NCBI RefSeq assembly: GCF_014207095.1
Contig: NZ_JACHBG010000002.1
Span: 124,001-188,000 of the forward strand
Direction of reading: 5' to 3'
Origin: Martinezella lusitana
GTDB lineage: Bacteria; Pseudomonadota; Alphaproteobacteria; Rhizobiales; Rhizobiaceae
Length of the DNA stretch: 64,000 nt
Shown: piece after piece, positions 1-7,565 of the stretch
Layout of the letters: every line of letters begins with the position of its first letter
Position numbering within the stretch: position 1 is the first letter of the stretch
Translations under genes and position numbers: made by a program
Notes under the pieces: model-generated
The model's database searches: none
What the model saw: the letters and a program-made list of their open reading frames with translations, nothing else
What the model was told of the DNA's origin: nothing

Positions 1-2
1 CC

Positions 3-407
3 TTGCTCCTCACGACAATGCCCGGTCCTTATCTGCTGCAGGCGATGATTGCCGCATGTCATTCCCGGGCAGTGGTTGCCGCCGAAACCGACTGGATCGC
101 CATCGCTGCCTACTACCAGGCACTGGCTCTGGCCGCCCCGTCGCCGATCGTCGAGATCAATCGCGCCGTCGCCGCAGGCATGGCGTTCGGCGCCGCTCAT
201 GGGCTTGTGATCGCCGATGCATTGAAGGACGAGCCGCGGCTGAAGGAGTCCCATTTGCTGCCGACCGTTCGCGGCGATCTTCTGGAGAAACTCGGACGAG
301 GTGCGGAGGCTGGCGTCGAATTCCGTCGCGCCGCCGAGATGACGGGCAATAACAGGGAGCGTGCGCTGCTGCTTGCGCGTGCTGATGCCGTCGTCTCCCG
401 GACGTAG
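3..407 (+). CDS. RNA polymerase ECF sigma factor, C-terminal part (partial at window edge)
   Basis: The reading frame is already open at the window edge, so only the last ~134 residues are present. They match the helical C-terminal extension (DUF6596) of ECF42-type sigma factors: GPYLLQAMIAACHSRA, then TDWIAIAAYYQAL, then PSPIVEINRAVAAGMA, then a repeat-like arginine-rich tail. Sigma regions 2 and 4, which bind the promoter and core polymerase, lie upstream of the window. In this family the C-terminal extension modulates activity, and the gene is usually partnered with a YCII/DGPF-domain gene; no such partner is visible here. The apparent TTG start at position 3 is not the real start. The family call is from recalled motifs and is fairly secure. 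Confidence 0.8.
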   Translation: MLLTTMPGPYLLQAMIAACHSRAVVAAETDWIAIAAYYQALALAAPSPIVEINRAVAAGMAFGAAHGLVIADALKDEPRLKESHLLPTVRGDLLEKLGRGAEAGVEFRRAAEMTGNNRERALLLARADAVVSRT

Positions 408-410
408 TCT

Positions 411-2093
411 TTAGCTTCGCTCGCGTTCCATCATGTTGCGCGGCGCAATTAGGGTCCAGATGAGGCCGGTGGCACGGAAGTCCACCTCGACATTGCCTCC
501 AAAGGACGCGGCGGCATGGACCTTGGTGACGGTGGTGCCAAAGCCGGCTTCGGTTGGCGGTTTGACCTCGGGGCCGCCGCTTTCGCTCCAGATGAAACGG
601 ATCATCGGTCCGTTGTCACCGATTTCATTCGTCCATTCGATATCGATCTTGCCTTCGGGTGCTGAAAGCGCGCCGTATTTGACCGAATTGGTTGCCAGCT
701 CGTGCAGAACCAGGCCGAGGTTCTGGACGGCCTCGGGCTTCAGCAGGAAATCGTTACCTTGGACATCCAGTTGCTGCGGGGCCTGCAGGAACGTCGCGAG
801 ATGGATGTCGATCACCCGTCGCAGCGAGACGCCGGACCATTGTTCGCTGGTCAACACTTCTATCGAGCGGGCGAGCCCCTCCAATCGGTCCGCGACTGCT
901 CGCTGGAAGGTATCGACGCTGTCCGTCTGTCGCGCAAGCTGGCGTGTCATCGCCTGGGCGAGCGCCAGAAGATTCTTGGTGCGATGCACGAGTTCATGCA
1001 TGACGAAGTGCAGGCGATCTTCCGTGACGCTTCGGTCAAAGGAGGCGTTGGAGAGCGCGACCGCCACCTGATTGGCTTCGATAACACTGGTGTCGATCGG
1101 AGCGACAATCTCGCCGCGGCCCATGCGATCCGCCATGTCGGCGATACTCTGTATGGTGATACGCACCTGCCTCGCCAGTGCGTAGACGGCGATCAGCGCG
1201 ATCAGCAGCAGCGTGACGCCGCCATAGATGAGGAAGCGCCAGGTGCTCATCAGAGAAGACTGCGCCGAGGCGACCGGCCCCCAGACCACCGCCTTCCATG
1301 ACCAACCGGAGATCTGCGCGTAGCCGAGCAGAGAGCGCGGCAGGATCTTCTCGTCCTGATAGACGCCGCTGGATGCGATCAACTTCGACAGGATCTCCTT
1401 GGTGAAAACATCGCCCGGTGCGTGGGTGGTCGGGCCGCCGGCCGCGACGACATGGCCGGACTTATCGATGACGGCTGCCGACCAGCCCGGCGGCAGCGCC
1501 TCCGTCGTCACGAGCTTGGCAAGGTCGTTGGCATCCTGGGTGATAGCCAGGGCGGCGCCGGCTGGAGAATGCTCGAGCGGCAGAGTGACGTTGTATACCC
1601 AGCGCCGTGCCGTTGATGCCATGAAGACGTCGGAGGTCTCGATGCGTCCGGAAGCCAGCGCCGATTGCAGCGCGGCTATGTTGCCCGTTTTGCCGAGCGC
1701 CTTGCCGAAAGGCCAGCGCGTATTCAGCCGAATCTGGCCGTCCTTCTCCATGAGCAGAACGAAAAGCGAATCGGTTCGCAGAACGGTCTCCGTCCGTGCG
1801 TAAAAGGTGGCGATGTCATTGTGCTCGAGTTCCGGTGAGGACGAAAGCAGCCGCAACGTCGTCGCCATGTCCTGCAATTGGCGGTCTATGACGCGCGCCA
1901 GGCCTTGGGCGGCCTGGACCGTATCGCCCTTCAACGCATCGCGCTCATTGTCTTCGAGCTGGACGAGGAGCAGTGCGACAAAAGCCAGGATAGGCAAGGC
2001 GATCGCCAAGGCGATGGCAATCAGATAGGCTCCAATCGTCGCTTTTGGGAAGTGTGGCTTCCTCATGGAGCGATTAGCCGATCGCATCCCCAT
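411..2093 (-). CDS. Membrane sensor histidine kinase, HWE/HisKA_2 type
   Basis: A 560-residue two-pass membrane kinase. A first transmembrane helix (about residues 19-45) and a second (about 287-308) bracket a ~240-residue periplasmic region that is probably a Cache/CHASE-like sensor. A short HAMP-like linker (about 309-340) follows. The dimerisation/phosphoacceptor motif is HELVHRTKNLLALAQA with His370 as the likely phosphorylated residue, and the ATP-binding domain carries LHELATNSVKYGALS near residue 480. Both are typical of HWE/HisKA_2 kinases, which in alphaproteobacteria often feed the general stress response or unlinked response regulators. No response regulator is adjacent, so it is an orphan. 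It converges on the ECF sigma gene with only 3 bp between stops. An ATG nine codons downstream is a possible alternative start. Confidence 0.85.
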   Translation of the reverse strand: MGMRSANRSMRKPHFPKATIGAYLIAIALAIALPILAFVALLLVQLEDNERDALKGDTVQAAQGLARVIDRQLQDMATTLRLLSSSPELEHNDIATFYARTETVLRTDSLFVLLMEKDGQIRLNTRWPFGKALGKTGNIAALQSALASGRIETSDVFMASTARRWVYNVTLPLEHSPAGAALAITQDANDLAKLVTTEALPPGWSAAVIDKSGHVVAAGGPTTHAPGDVFTKEILSKLIASSGVYQDEKILPRSLLGYAQISGWSWKAVVWGPVASAQSSLMSTWRFLIYGGVTLLLIALIAVYALARQVRITIQSIADMADRMGRGEIVAPIDTSVIEANQVAVALSNASFDRSVTEDRLHFVMHELVHRTKNLLALAQAMTRQLARQTDSVDTFQRAVADRLEGLARSIEVLTSEQWSGVSLRRVIDIHLATFLQAPQQLDVQGNDFLLKPEAVQNLGLVLHELATNSVKYGALSAPEGKIDIEWTNEIGDNGPMIRFIWSESGGPEVKPPTEAGFGTTVTKVHAAASFGGNVEVDFRATGLIWTLIAPRNMMERERS

Positions 2094-2317
2094 GCCGATG
2101 GCCCGCGCTGGCGAAAACGAAAAGAATGGTTTTGGTCATCATGCCAAGCGCCCCCATGCTTAGACCCGAGCTGCATGCTCTTGAATGACCCATGTTAGGG
2201 CCCGGTAAATTGCCTTGCAACATCTGAAAAGTCATTACTGCGAAATCATAAGCGATCCCCGATATTTACGACCATAGCGAGGTGTTCTTCCCATCTCGGC
2301 AACCGCCTGTCCGGCTC

Positions 2318-3388
2318 TCATGCGAAGCGAGAAAGACGGAAGGGAGAAAGCTCCGCGATCTTCGTGCCGTCGAGTATTTCTTCTGCGGCAAGCAATCCGA
2401 CCAGAGGCGCCAGGGTCACTCCGGAATGGAGCGCTGCCAGATAGAGGCCGGCTGCGGCATCCACCCCTCCGAGAATGGGCAGGCCGTCCTTTGGCGTCGG
2501 ACGATAACCGACCGTGTAGAAATCCAGAGCCAAGTCCTCTCCGCCCCTCAAGGCCGCCTTGAGCTTGCCGAACAGTTCATCGGCTGCTTGTTCCGGATTG
2601 CCGGCGGGATCGCTTCCGCCGAAATCGCTGCCGGCAATGATGCGCCCTTCCGCCGTTTGACGCATATGCAATTCGGGCATCAGAACCAGACCGTTCAGGA
2701 GCTTTGGCGCGGGACGGGAGTGGACGATCAGGCCCGGCGGGGCTTCGAGCGGCACACCGATATCGGCCGATGCCGCGAGCGCGACTGTTGCTGCGCCAGC
2801 GGCGAGGACGACATGATCGGCGTCGAAGATTCCTTGCGTGGTTTCGATGCCGGTGATGCGGCCATTCTCCGTCAACAGGCGTCTGACCTCGATTCCCGAT
2901 AATAGCCTTGCCCCCTTACTCGTTGCGTCCTTCAGCAGGGTCTCGGCAGCGGCAAGTGGCTCGACGGCGCCTTCCTCGGCGACATGCAATGCATAGTCCG
3001 GCGGCTCGGCAAGATTTGGCTCGATCATTGCGCTGCTAGCCCGATTGACCGGTTGCAGGCCATAGCCCCAGCCATGATGCTGGGCTGCGTAGGCATCCAG
3101 CTCGACCTCGGGAAGATCCCAGCACAATCCGCCGCACCAGCTGAGCGGCAGCTCGGGCAGCTCCACCGCAAGCCGCTTCCATTCATTCATCGAGCGACGA
3201 CGGAAATGGAAGTAGAATTCCGGGTTGCCCCAACTTGCATTGATCCAGGCGAAGGAGTTCGGCGTTGCGACACCGCCAGCCTTCTGCGCGATCACCGTGA
3301 CATCGGCGCCCTTACGCTGAAGATGCCAGGCGATGGAAGCACCGATGATTCCGGCGCCGATGACGGTGACTTTTTGCTGGGAGGACAT
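2318..3388 (-). CDS. FAD-dependent amino-acid oxidase/dehydrogenase (DAO family)
   Basis: A 356-residue flavoprotein. The N-terminal dinucleotide-binding motif VIGAGIIGASIAWHL (about residues 9-23) is followed by the acidic FAD-ribose region, and the C-terminal part has the DAO-family TVGYRPTPKDGLPILGG segment and a terminal GVTLAPLVG motif. The family covers glycine oxidase, D-amino-acid dehydrogenases and related deaminating enzymes; the substrate cannot be told from sequence. It lacks a signal peptide and should be cytoplasmic. The start ATG is preceded by GAGACAG. The gene is monocistronic by spacing: a transcription terminator for the upstream TPR gene lies just before it. Confidence 0.85.
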   Translation of the reverse strand: MSSQQKVTVIGAGIIGASIAWHLQRKGADVTVIAQKAGGVATPNSFAWINASWGNPEFYFHFRRRSMNEWKRLAVELPELPLSWCGGLCWDLPEVELDAYAAQHHGWGYGLQPVNRASSAMIEPNLAEPPDYALHVAEEGAVEPLAAAETLLKDATSKGARLLSGIEVRRLLTENGRITGIETTQGIFDADHVVLAAGAATVALAASADIGVPLEAPPGLIVHSRPAPKLLNGLVLMPELHMRQTAEGRIIAGSDFGGSDPAGNPEQAADELFGKLKAALRGGEDLALDFYTVGYRPTPKDGLPILGGVDAAAGLYLAALHSGVTLAPLVGLLAAEEILDGTKIAELSPFRLSRFA

Positions 3389-3446
3389 GTCGCTGTCTCG
3401 CTGTGATAGGTCTCATGGAGACTAAGCGCTGGATGGCGCAAAGAAA

Positions 3447-3473
3447 AGCCGCCGGGCAAGGTTTGCCGGCGGC
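3447..3473 (-). terminator. Rho-independent terminator of the TPR lipoprotein gene
   Basis: Arms AGCCGCCGG and CCGGCGGCT pair almost perfectly. On the minus strand the hairpin is followed by TTTTCTTT, placing it 30 bp after the stop codon of the TPR gene. Confidence 0.7.
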
Positions 3474-3503
3474 TAAGCGGGTTTGCGTCGCTATGTTCTA
3501 ATA

Positions 3504-4379
3504 TCAGGCGGCGCCGCCGACGCGGGCCAGCCCGTCTCGGGCCGGCTGATAATTCGGATCGAGATTGATGGCATGTTGGTAGGAGCGGCGGGCTTTCGCC
3601 TTGTCGCCCTTGCGCTCATAGACGAACGCCTGGTTTGCCCAGGATTCGGCGACCTTATTGTTCAGGTCGATGGCATGGTTGAAGTCGGCGAAGGCGTTGT
3701 CGTCGTCGTTCTGCGCGAGATAGGAAATGCCGCGGCTGTTATAAGGCTCGGGCGAATTCGGCGACAGCGAGATCGCCTTGGAGAAGTCGTCGATCGCCTT
3801 GTCCTGCTGATTGCGCTTCTGGAAGATCACGCCGCGGCCGTTATAGGCGCGGCCATCCGTCGTTCCCAGGCTGATCGCCTTGGAATAATCGTTGAAGGCA
3901 TCGTTGTCGCGGCCTGCCTGGCGGTAGAGATTGCCGCGGCCGATATAGGCGACGTCGTAACTGCCGTTGATCTGCAGAGCGGCATTGTAGTCTGCCGTTG
4001 CTTCCGGCAGCTTGCCCATGTTGCGGTAGATGAGCGCGCGGTTCGCGTATGCCTGATAGAACTTCGGATTGAGCTGGATGGCCTGATTGAAGTCACCGAG
4101 AGCACGGTTGAAATCGCCGCCGCGGCCATAGGCCGTACCGCGAACGTTATAGCCTTCCGGATCCTGCGGATTGGCATTGATGACCGAAGTCAGCGAGGCG
4201 ATATTTTCGGAGGAGCCCTGCGCCTTGTCGATGCGGATCACGCTATCGGTGGAGGCTGTCTGGCAGCCGGAAAGGCAAATTGCAGCAAGAATCGCCAAGG
4301 CTGGCAGGGCCGCGATCTTCTTCGAAGCACGGGAGGCGTTGCTCGAAGCGCGGTACTTTTCGAAAGTCGTCATTGCCAT
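3504..4379 (-). CDS. TPR-repeat lipoprotein (NlpI-like)
   Basis: The product starts with a basic N-terminus and a hydrophobic stretch ending in the lipobox LSGC, so it should be lipidated on that Cys and anchored in the envelope. After the mature Cys comes a short linker, then six or so tetratricopeptide repeats of 34 residues (for example YQAYANRALIYRNMGKLPEA, then DVAYIGRGNLYRQAGRDNDA, then PEPYNSRGISYLAQNDDDNA), ending close to the C-terminus. TPR lipoproteins of this type act as scaffolds, e.g. NlpI for cell-wall hydrolases and proteases; the partner here is unknown. The start was set at the MAMTTF methionine because that gives a shorter, more signal-like N-terminus; an ATG at 4400 is also in frame. 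The gene is followed by its own terminator. Confidence 0.85.
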   Translation of the reverse strand: MAMTTFEKYRASSNASRASKKIAALPALAILAAICLSGCQTASTDSVIRIDKAQGSSENIASLTSVINANPQDPEGYNVRGTAYGRGGDFNRALGDFNQAIQLNPKFYQAYANRALIYRNMGKLPEATADYNAALQINGSYDVAYIGRGNLYRQAGRDNDAFNDYSKAISLGTTDGRAYNGRGVIFQKRNQQDKAIDDFSKAISLSPNSPEPYNSRGISYLAQNDDDNAFADFNHAIDLNNKVAESWANQAFVYERKGDKAKARRSYQHAINLDPNYQPARDGLARVGGAA

Positions 4380-4451
4380 TATCGGGTTCGCTTTCCCCAT
4401 GCGTCATATCAGGCGGTTCTGATTTAATCCGATTTGCGCCGAGAATAAATC

Positions 4452-4484
4452 AAAAAGGCGGCGGCGAACGACTCGCCCCCGCCC
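4452..4484 (-). terminator. Rho-independent terminator of rpsU
   Basis: On the minus strand a GC-rich stem (GGCGG..GCGA pairing with TCGCCGCCGCC) is followed by TTTTTGATTT, about 30 bp downstream of the rpsU stop codon. Confidence 0.65.
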
Positions 4485-4516
4485 CACATGCATCTGAAAA
4501 CGTCGAAAAACGGCGA

Positions 4517-4729
4517 TTACTTGGCAACAAGACCTTCGCGCTGAGCGCGCTTGCGAGCAAGCTTGCGAACGCGACGAACAGCTTCAGCCTTCTCGCGAGC
4601 ACGCTTCTGCGACGGCTTTTCGTAGTAGTCGCGCATCTTCATTTCGCGGAAAATACCTTCGCGCTGCATCTTCTTCTTGAGAGCGCGGAGAGCCTGGTCG
4701 ACATTGTTATCGCGGACAAGTACCTGCAC
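4517..4729 (-). CDS. rpsU: 30S ribosomal protein S21
   Basis: A 70-residue basic protein with the whole S21 signature: [19 protein letters not shown], then [19 protein letters not shown], and a Lys/Arg-rich C-terminus. S21 joins the small subunit late and helps initiation. Two in-frame GTG codons compete. The upstream one (4738) sits only 2 nt after the AGGA of the Shine-Dalgarno sequence AAAGGA, too close to work. The GTG at 4729 is 11 nt away and gives the family's usual MQVLVRDNN start, so it was chosen. Rhizobia often carry more than one S21 copy. This one is a single-gene unit with a strong terminator. Confidence 0.93.
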   Translation of the reverse strand: MQVLVRDNNVDQALRALKKKMQREGIFREMKMRDYYEKPSQKRAREKAEAVRRVRKLARKRAQREGLVAK

Positions 4730-5079
4730 GAGAATCACGTTCCTTTGGTTTGGTTGATGCCAGCGGCGACGGCAGCGCCAGGAGGCAAAAATATAACGTT
4801 CGCGCGGCCGCAGCCTTGCGATTGGTAGGCGGGATAGCAGATCGGTTTGTCAAAGTCTAGCCAGATCGTGAGTTTGCAAAGGAAAAAGCGGTTTGTCGAG
4901 TACCGAATTCAGTCAGTTATGCCTGTGGCAGCTTCTCCGAAGCTGCAGAATTAACGATTGATGGACCTCGATTTTTGCGACATTGACATGCTTGTGTGAG
5001 TATTTCGGATCACAGTCATTCGTGTGCTGCGGCAATTGCACTGTCTAAGCAATTGCCCGGACCGAGGGGGGATCGCTTT
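4730..5079. other. Intergenic region between rpsU and a small exported protein
   Basis: About 350 bp holding the divergent promoters of rpsU (minus) and the small gene at 5080 (plus). The only clear structure is a perfect hairpin at 4928-4946 (GCAGCTTC, loop TCC, GAAGCTGC) without a T-run. No convincing ORF was found. Confidence 0.5.
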
Positions 5080-5349
5080 ATGGAATCGCTCCGCTTTGCT
5101 GTCGTTGGGAGACTGCGCGCGGCATTTATGGTTGTTCTCGTCACCGCGCACACGCCTGCCGCAGGCGGCGAAGTGCGCTTCGGCAAGAATGTGCGAGTCG
5201 GCGGCCATGACTTTTCCAACCAGACTTTCGACAGCAAACACCGTGCGAGAATCTACCTTTACAAGGGAAAGCCGCGGAATGAAGGATGTGTCTGGCGCAA
5301 GGATGGTCATGGCGGGCGTGTGAAGGTCTGCCATCTGCAGCGCAAATGA
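5080..5349 (+). CDS. Small exported hypothetical protein
   Basis: An 89-residue protein starting at an ATG seven bases after a GAGGGGGG ribosome-binding site; an upstream in-frame ATG at 4996 has no such site. Residues 1-30 (MESLRFAVVGRLRAAFMVVL) form a signal-peptide-like hydrophobic segment ending in TPAAGG. The mature part is short, basic and rich in Gly, Lys and Arg, with two Cys (in GCVWRK and KVCHLQ) that could form a disulfide. I do not recognise a family. The gene stands alone between rpsU and the sox operon. Codon use looks like the surrounding genes, which supports it as real. Confidence 0.55.
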   Translation: MESLRFAVVGRLRAAFMVVLVTAHTPAAGGEVRFGKNVRVGGHDFSNQTFDSKHRARIYLYKGKPRNEGCVWRKDGHGGRVKVCHLQRK

Positions 5350-5511
5350 AGCTGCTAGTGCTTGATCACGGGAGAGTTCCAGCGCGGGGTAATTTTATCC
5401 GTGTCGAAAGCTGGTCCTGAATGCGTCGCAAAAGAGCCGTTGTGTCGGTTTCTGATTTGCGATTTGTATGATCCATAAAGATGGCGTCTTGCCTGAAGGA
5501 GTTGAGGGCGA

Positions 5512-6765
5512 ATGCGTAAATACTCTGTTTTTGCCGTGGCACGGGAAGCGATGCGGGCTCACAAGGGCTGGGAGGCTCAATGGACCTCGCCGGAGCCGCG
5601 CAAGGAGTATGACGTCATCATCGTCGGCGCCGGCGGTCATGGCTTGGGCGCGGCCTACTATCTCGCCAAGGAGCATGGCATCACCAATGTCGCCGTCATC
5701 GAAAAGGGCTGGCTCGGTGGCGGCAATACCGGCCGCAACACGACCATCATCCGCTCGAACTATCTCTATGAAGAGAGCATGCACATTTACGAGCATTCGA
5801 TGAAGCTCTGGGAAGGGCTCTCTCAGGATCTCAACTACAATGTCATGTATTCCCCGCGTGGCGTGATGATGCTGTCGCACAATGTGCACGACCAGCAGTC
5901 CTTCAAGCGGCATATTCACGCCAACCGCCTCTACGGCATCGACAATGAATGGCTGACGCCGGAACAGGCCAAAGCCTATTGCCCGCCGCTCGATATTGCC
6001 AAGACGGCCCGCTACCCGATCAACGGCGCTGCCCTGCAGCGTCGCGGCGGTACGGCTCGACACGATGCGGTTGCCTGGGGCTTTGCCCGCGCTGCTTCCG
6101 ATCGCGGCGTGCACATCATCCAGAATTGCGAAGTCACCGGCATCCGTCGTGGCCCAGATGGCCGCGTGACGGGCGTCGAAACGAGCAAAGGTTTCATCGG
6201 CGCCAAGAAGGTCGGCGTCTCCGCAGCCGGCCACACCACCGTCGTCATGCAGATGGCTGGCGTCCGTGTGCCGCTGCAGTCGAGCCCGCTGCAGGCGCTG
6301 GTTTCCGAGCCGCTGAAGCCGATCTTCCCCTGCGTCGTCATGTCGAACACGGTGCATGCCTATATCTCGCAGTCCGACAAGGGCGAGCTCGTCATCGGTG
6401 CCGGCACGGACCAGTACAACTCCTATAGCCAGACCGGCGGCCTGCAGATCATCACCCATACGCTGGATGCGATCTGCGAGCTCTTCCCGATGTTCCGCCG
6501 CGTCAAGATGATGCGCTCCTGGGGCGGCATCGTCGACAACACGCCGGACCGCTCGGCGATCCAGTCGAAGACGCCGGTGCCGGGCCTCTATGTCAACTGC
6601 GGCTGGGGCACGGGCGGCTTCAAGGCGACGCCGGGTTCGGCCAATCTGTTTGCGCATCTCATCGCCCGCGACGAGCCGCATCGGTTCAATGCCGGACTTA
6701 ATCTGGATCGCTTCCGTACCGGCCGTCTGATCGATGAAGCGGCAGCCGCAGCCGTGGCGCACTGA
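5512..6765 (+). CDS. soxB: Sarcosine oxidase beta subunit
   Basis: A 417-residue flavoprotein subunit of heterotetrameric sarcosine oxidase, which converts sarcosine, O2 and tetrahydrofolate into glycine, H2O2 and 5,10-methylene-tetrahydrofolate. The FAD-binding motif VIIVGAGGHGLGAAYYL lies at residues 35-51. The GGTARHDAVAWG motif contains His184, which by homology carries the covalently attached FMN. The C-terminal NCGWGTGGFKATPGSA segment is also typical. The start ATG follows GAAGGAG...GAGGG. It heads a tight operon; its TGA overlaps the ATG of the next gene by one base (TGATG), so that gene is probably translationally coupled. Confidence 0.95.
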   Translation: MRKYSVFAVAREAMRAHKGWEAQWTSPEPRKEYDVIIVGAGGHGLGAAYYLAKEHGITNVAVIEKGWLGGGNTGRNTTIIRSNYLYEESMHIYEHSMKLWEGLSQDLNYNVMYSPRGVMMLSHNVHDQQSFKRHIHANRLYGIDNEWLTPEQAKAYCPPLDIAKTARYPINGAALQRRGGTARHDAVAWGFARAASDRGVHIIQNCEVTGIRRGPDGRVTGVETSKGFIGAKKVGVSAAGHTTVVMQMAGVRVPLQSSPLQALVSEPLKPIFPCVVMSNTVHAYISQSDKGELVIGAGTDQYNSYSQTGGLQIITHTLDAICELFPMFRRVKMMRSWGGIVDNTPDRSAIQSKTPVPGLYVNCGWGTGGFKATPGSANLFAHLIARDEPHRFNAGLNLDRFRTGRLIDEAAAAAVAH

Positions 6766-7184
6766 TGCCGACGGCGGTCGGGATCGTTCTTGCGGTCGGG
6801 TTTTCATTGCCGGCGGGAGCGGTCGTGACCGAAGTCAGCGATCTCTTTCCAGAGGCCGAGGATGTTCGCATGCAGGTGATCCACAAGGCAAAGGACGAGG
6901 CGGACTGGCCGTTCACGGCCGAAAGCGGCGTGCTTGCCTGTGTCAAGGTGCTGAAAAAGCCGGCGGTCTATTTCGTGCCGGAGCAGACACCTGAGGCGAA
7001 GAGAGCATTTGCGATCGACACAGATCTATTGGGCATGAGCCTGATCAATCTGGGAATGACCGATGTGCTCAAACCCTACGGATCGTTGGAGACGCTGCTG
7101 AAGCGCATAACACCATTTGTCACCATGGGACGGCGGCTCTGCGCCCAGCCTCCCGGCACAAGCCTTTCGGGCACCGAGCTTTAA
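6765..7184 (+). CDS. Exported DUF2511/YebY-like protein inside the sox operon
   Basis: A 139-residue protein whose first ~20 residues (MPTAVGIVLAVGFSLPAGA) form a signal peptide, so the mature protein is probably periplasmic. The motif EADWPFTAESGVLACV resembles the YebY/DUF2511 signature (DWPFT...G.L.C). YebY in Escherichia coli has been linked to copper response, but that role should not be assumed here. The start codon overlaps the soxB stop and the stop is 15 bp before soxD, so the gene is embedded in the operon. The standard order in other bacteria is soxBDAG, so this is an extra member. Family assignment is from a short motif and is tentative; existence of the gene is well supported by spacing and signal peptide. 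Confidence 0.65.
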   Translation: MPTAVGIVLAVGFSLPAGAVVTEVSDLFPEAEDVRMQVIHKAKDEADWPFTAESGVLACVKVLKKPAVYFVPEQTPEAKRAFAIDTDLLGMSLINLGMTDVLKPYGSLETLLKRITPFVTMGRRLCAQPPGTSLSGTEL

Positions 7185-7199
7185 CACAGGTAGAAAACG

Positions 7200-7565
7200 A
7201 TGCTGCTGATTTACTGCCCCTATTGTGAGGAAGAGCGTTCGGAACTCGAATTCCGCAATGCCGGCGATGCGCATATCGTGCGGCCGGCCAATATTGCCGG
7301 GATCTCAGATGAGGAGTTCGAGGAATATTTCTTCCTGCGCGACAATCCGAAGGGCCTGATCTTCGAGCGCTGGCGGCATATCCATGGCTGCGGCCGCTTC
7401 TTCAATGCGGCGCGCGACACGGTGAGCGATCAGTTCTACCGTACCTATAAGGCCGGCGAGCCGAAGCCGGATCCCGCGACGCTGAAGCCCGGCGCCTCCG
7501 AGCCGGCGGCACAGCATCAGAACGAACAGGAACAGACGGCACAAACAGAGGGATTTGCTGAATGA
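7200..7565 (+). CDS. soxD: Sarcosine oxidase delta subunit
   Basis: A 121-residue subunit that carries the structural zinc site of heterotetrameric sarcosine oxidase. Cys6 and Cys9 (YCPYCEEE) and His60/Cys64 (WRHIHGCGRFFN) match the four ligands known for the family. Conserved REWRH-like and ARDTVSDQFYRTYKAGEP segments follow. The last ~25 residues are a low-complexity Pro/Glu/Gln tail. Its stop overlaps the soxA start by 4 bp (ATGA), indicating coupled translation. Confidence 0.93.
   Translation: MLLIYCPYCEEERSELEFRNAGDAHIVRPANIAGISDEEFEEYFFLRDNPKGLIFERWRHIHGCGRFFNAARDTVSDQFYRTYKAGEPKPDPATLKPGASEPAAQHQNEQEQTAQTEGFAE

Noticed and set aside
5395..6807. A 470-codon minus-strand frame opposite soxB
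   Set aside because: Antisense shadow; composition is that of a reversed GC-rich gene and no family motif is present.
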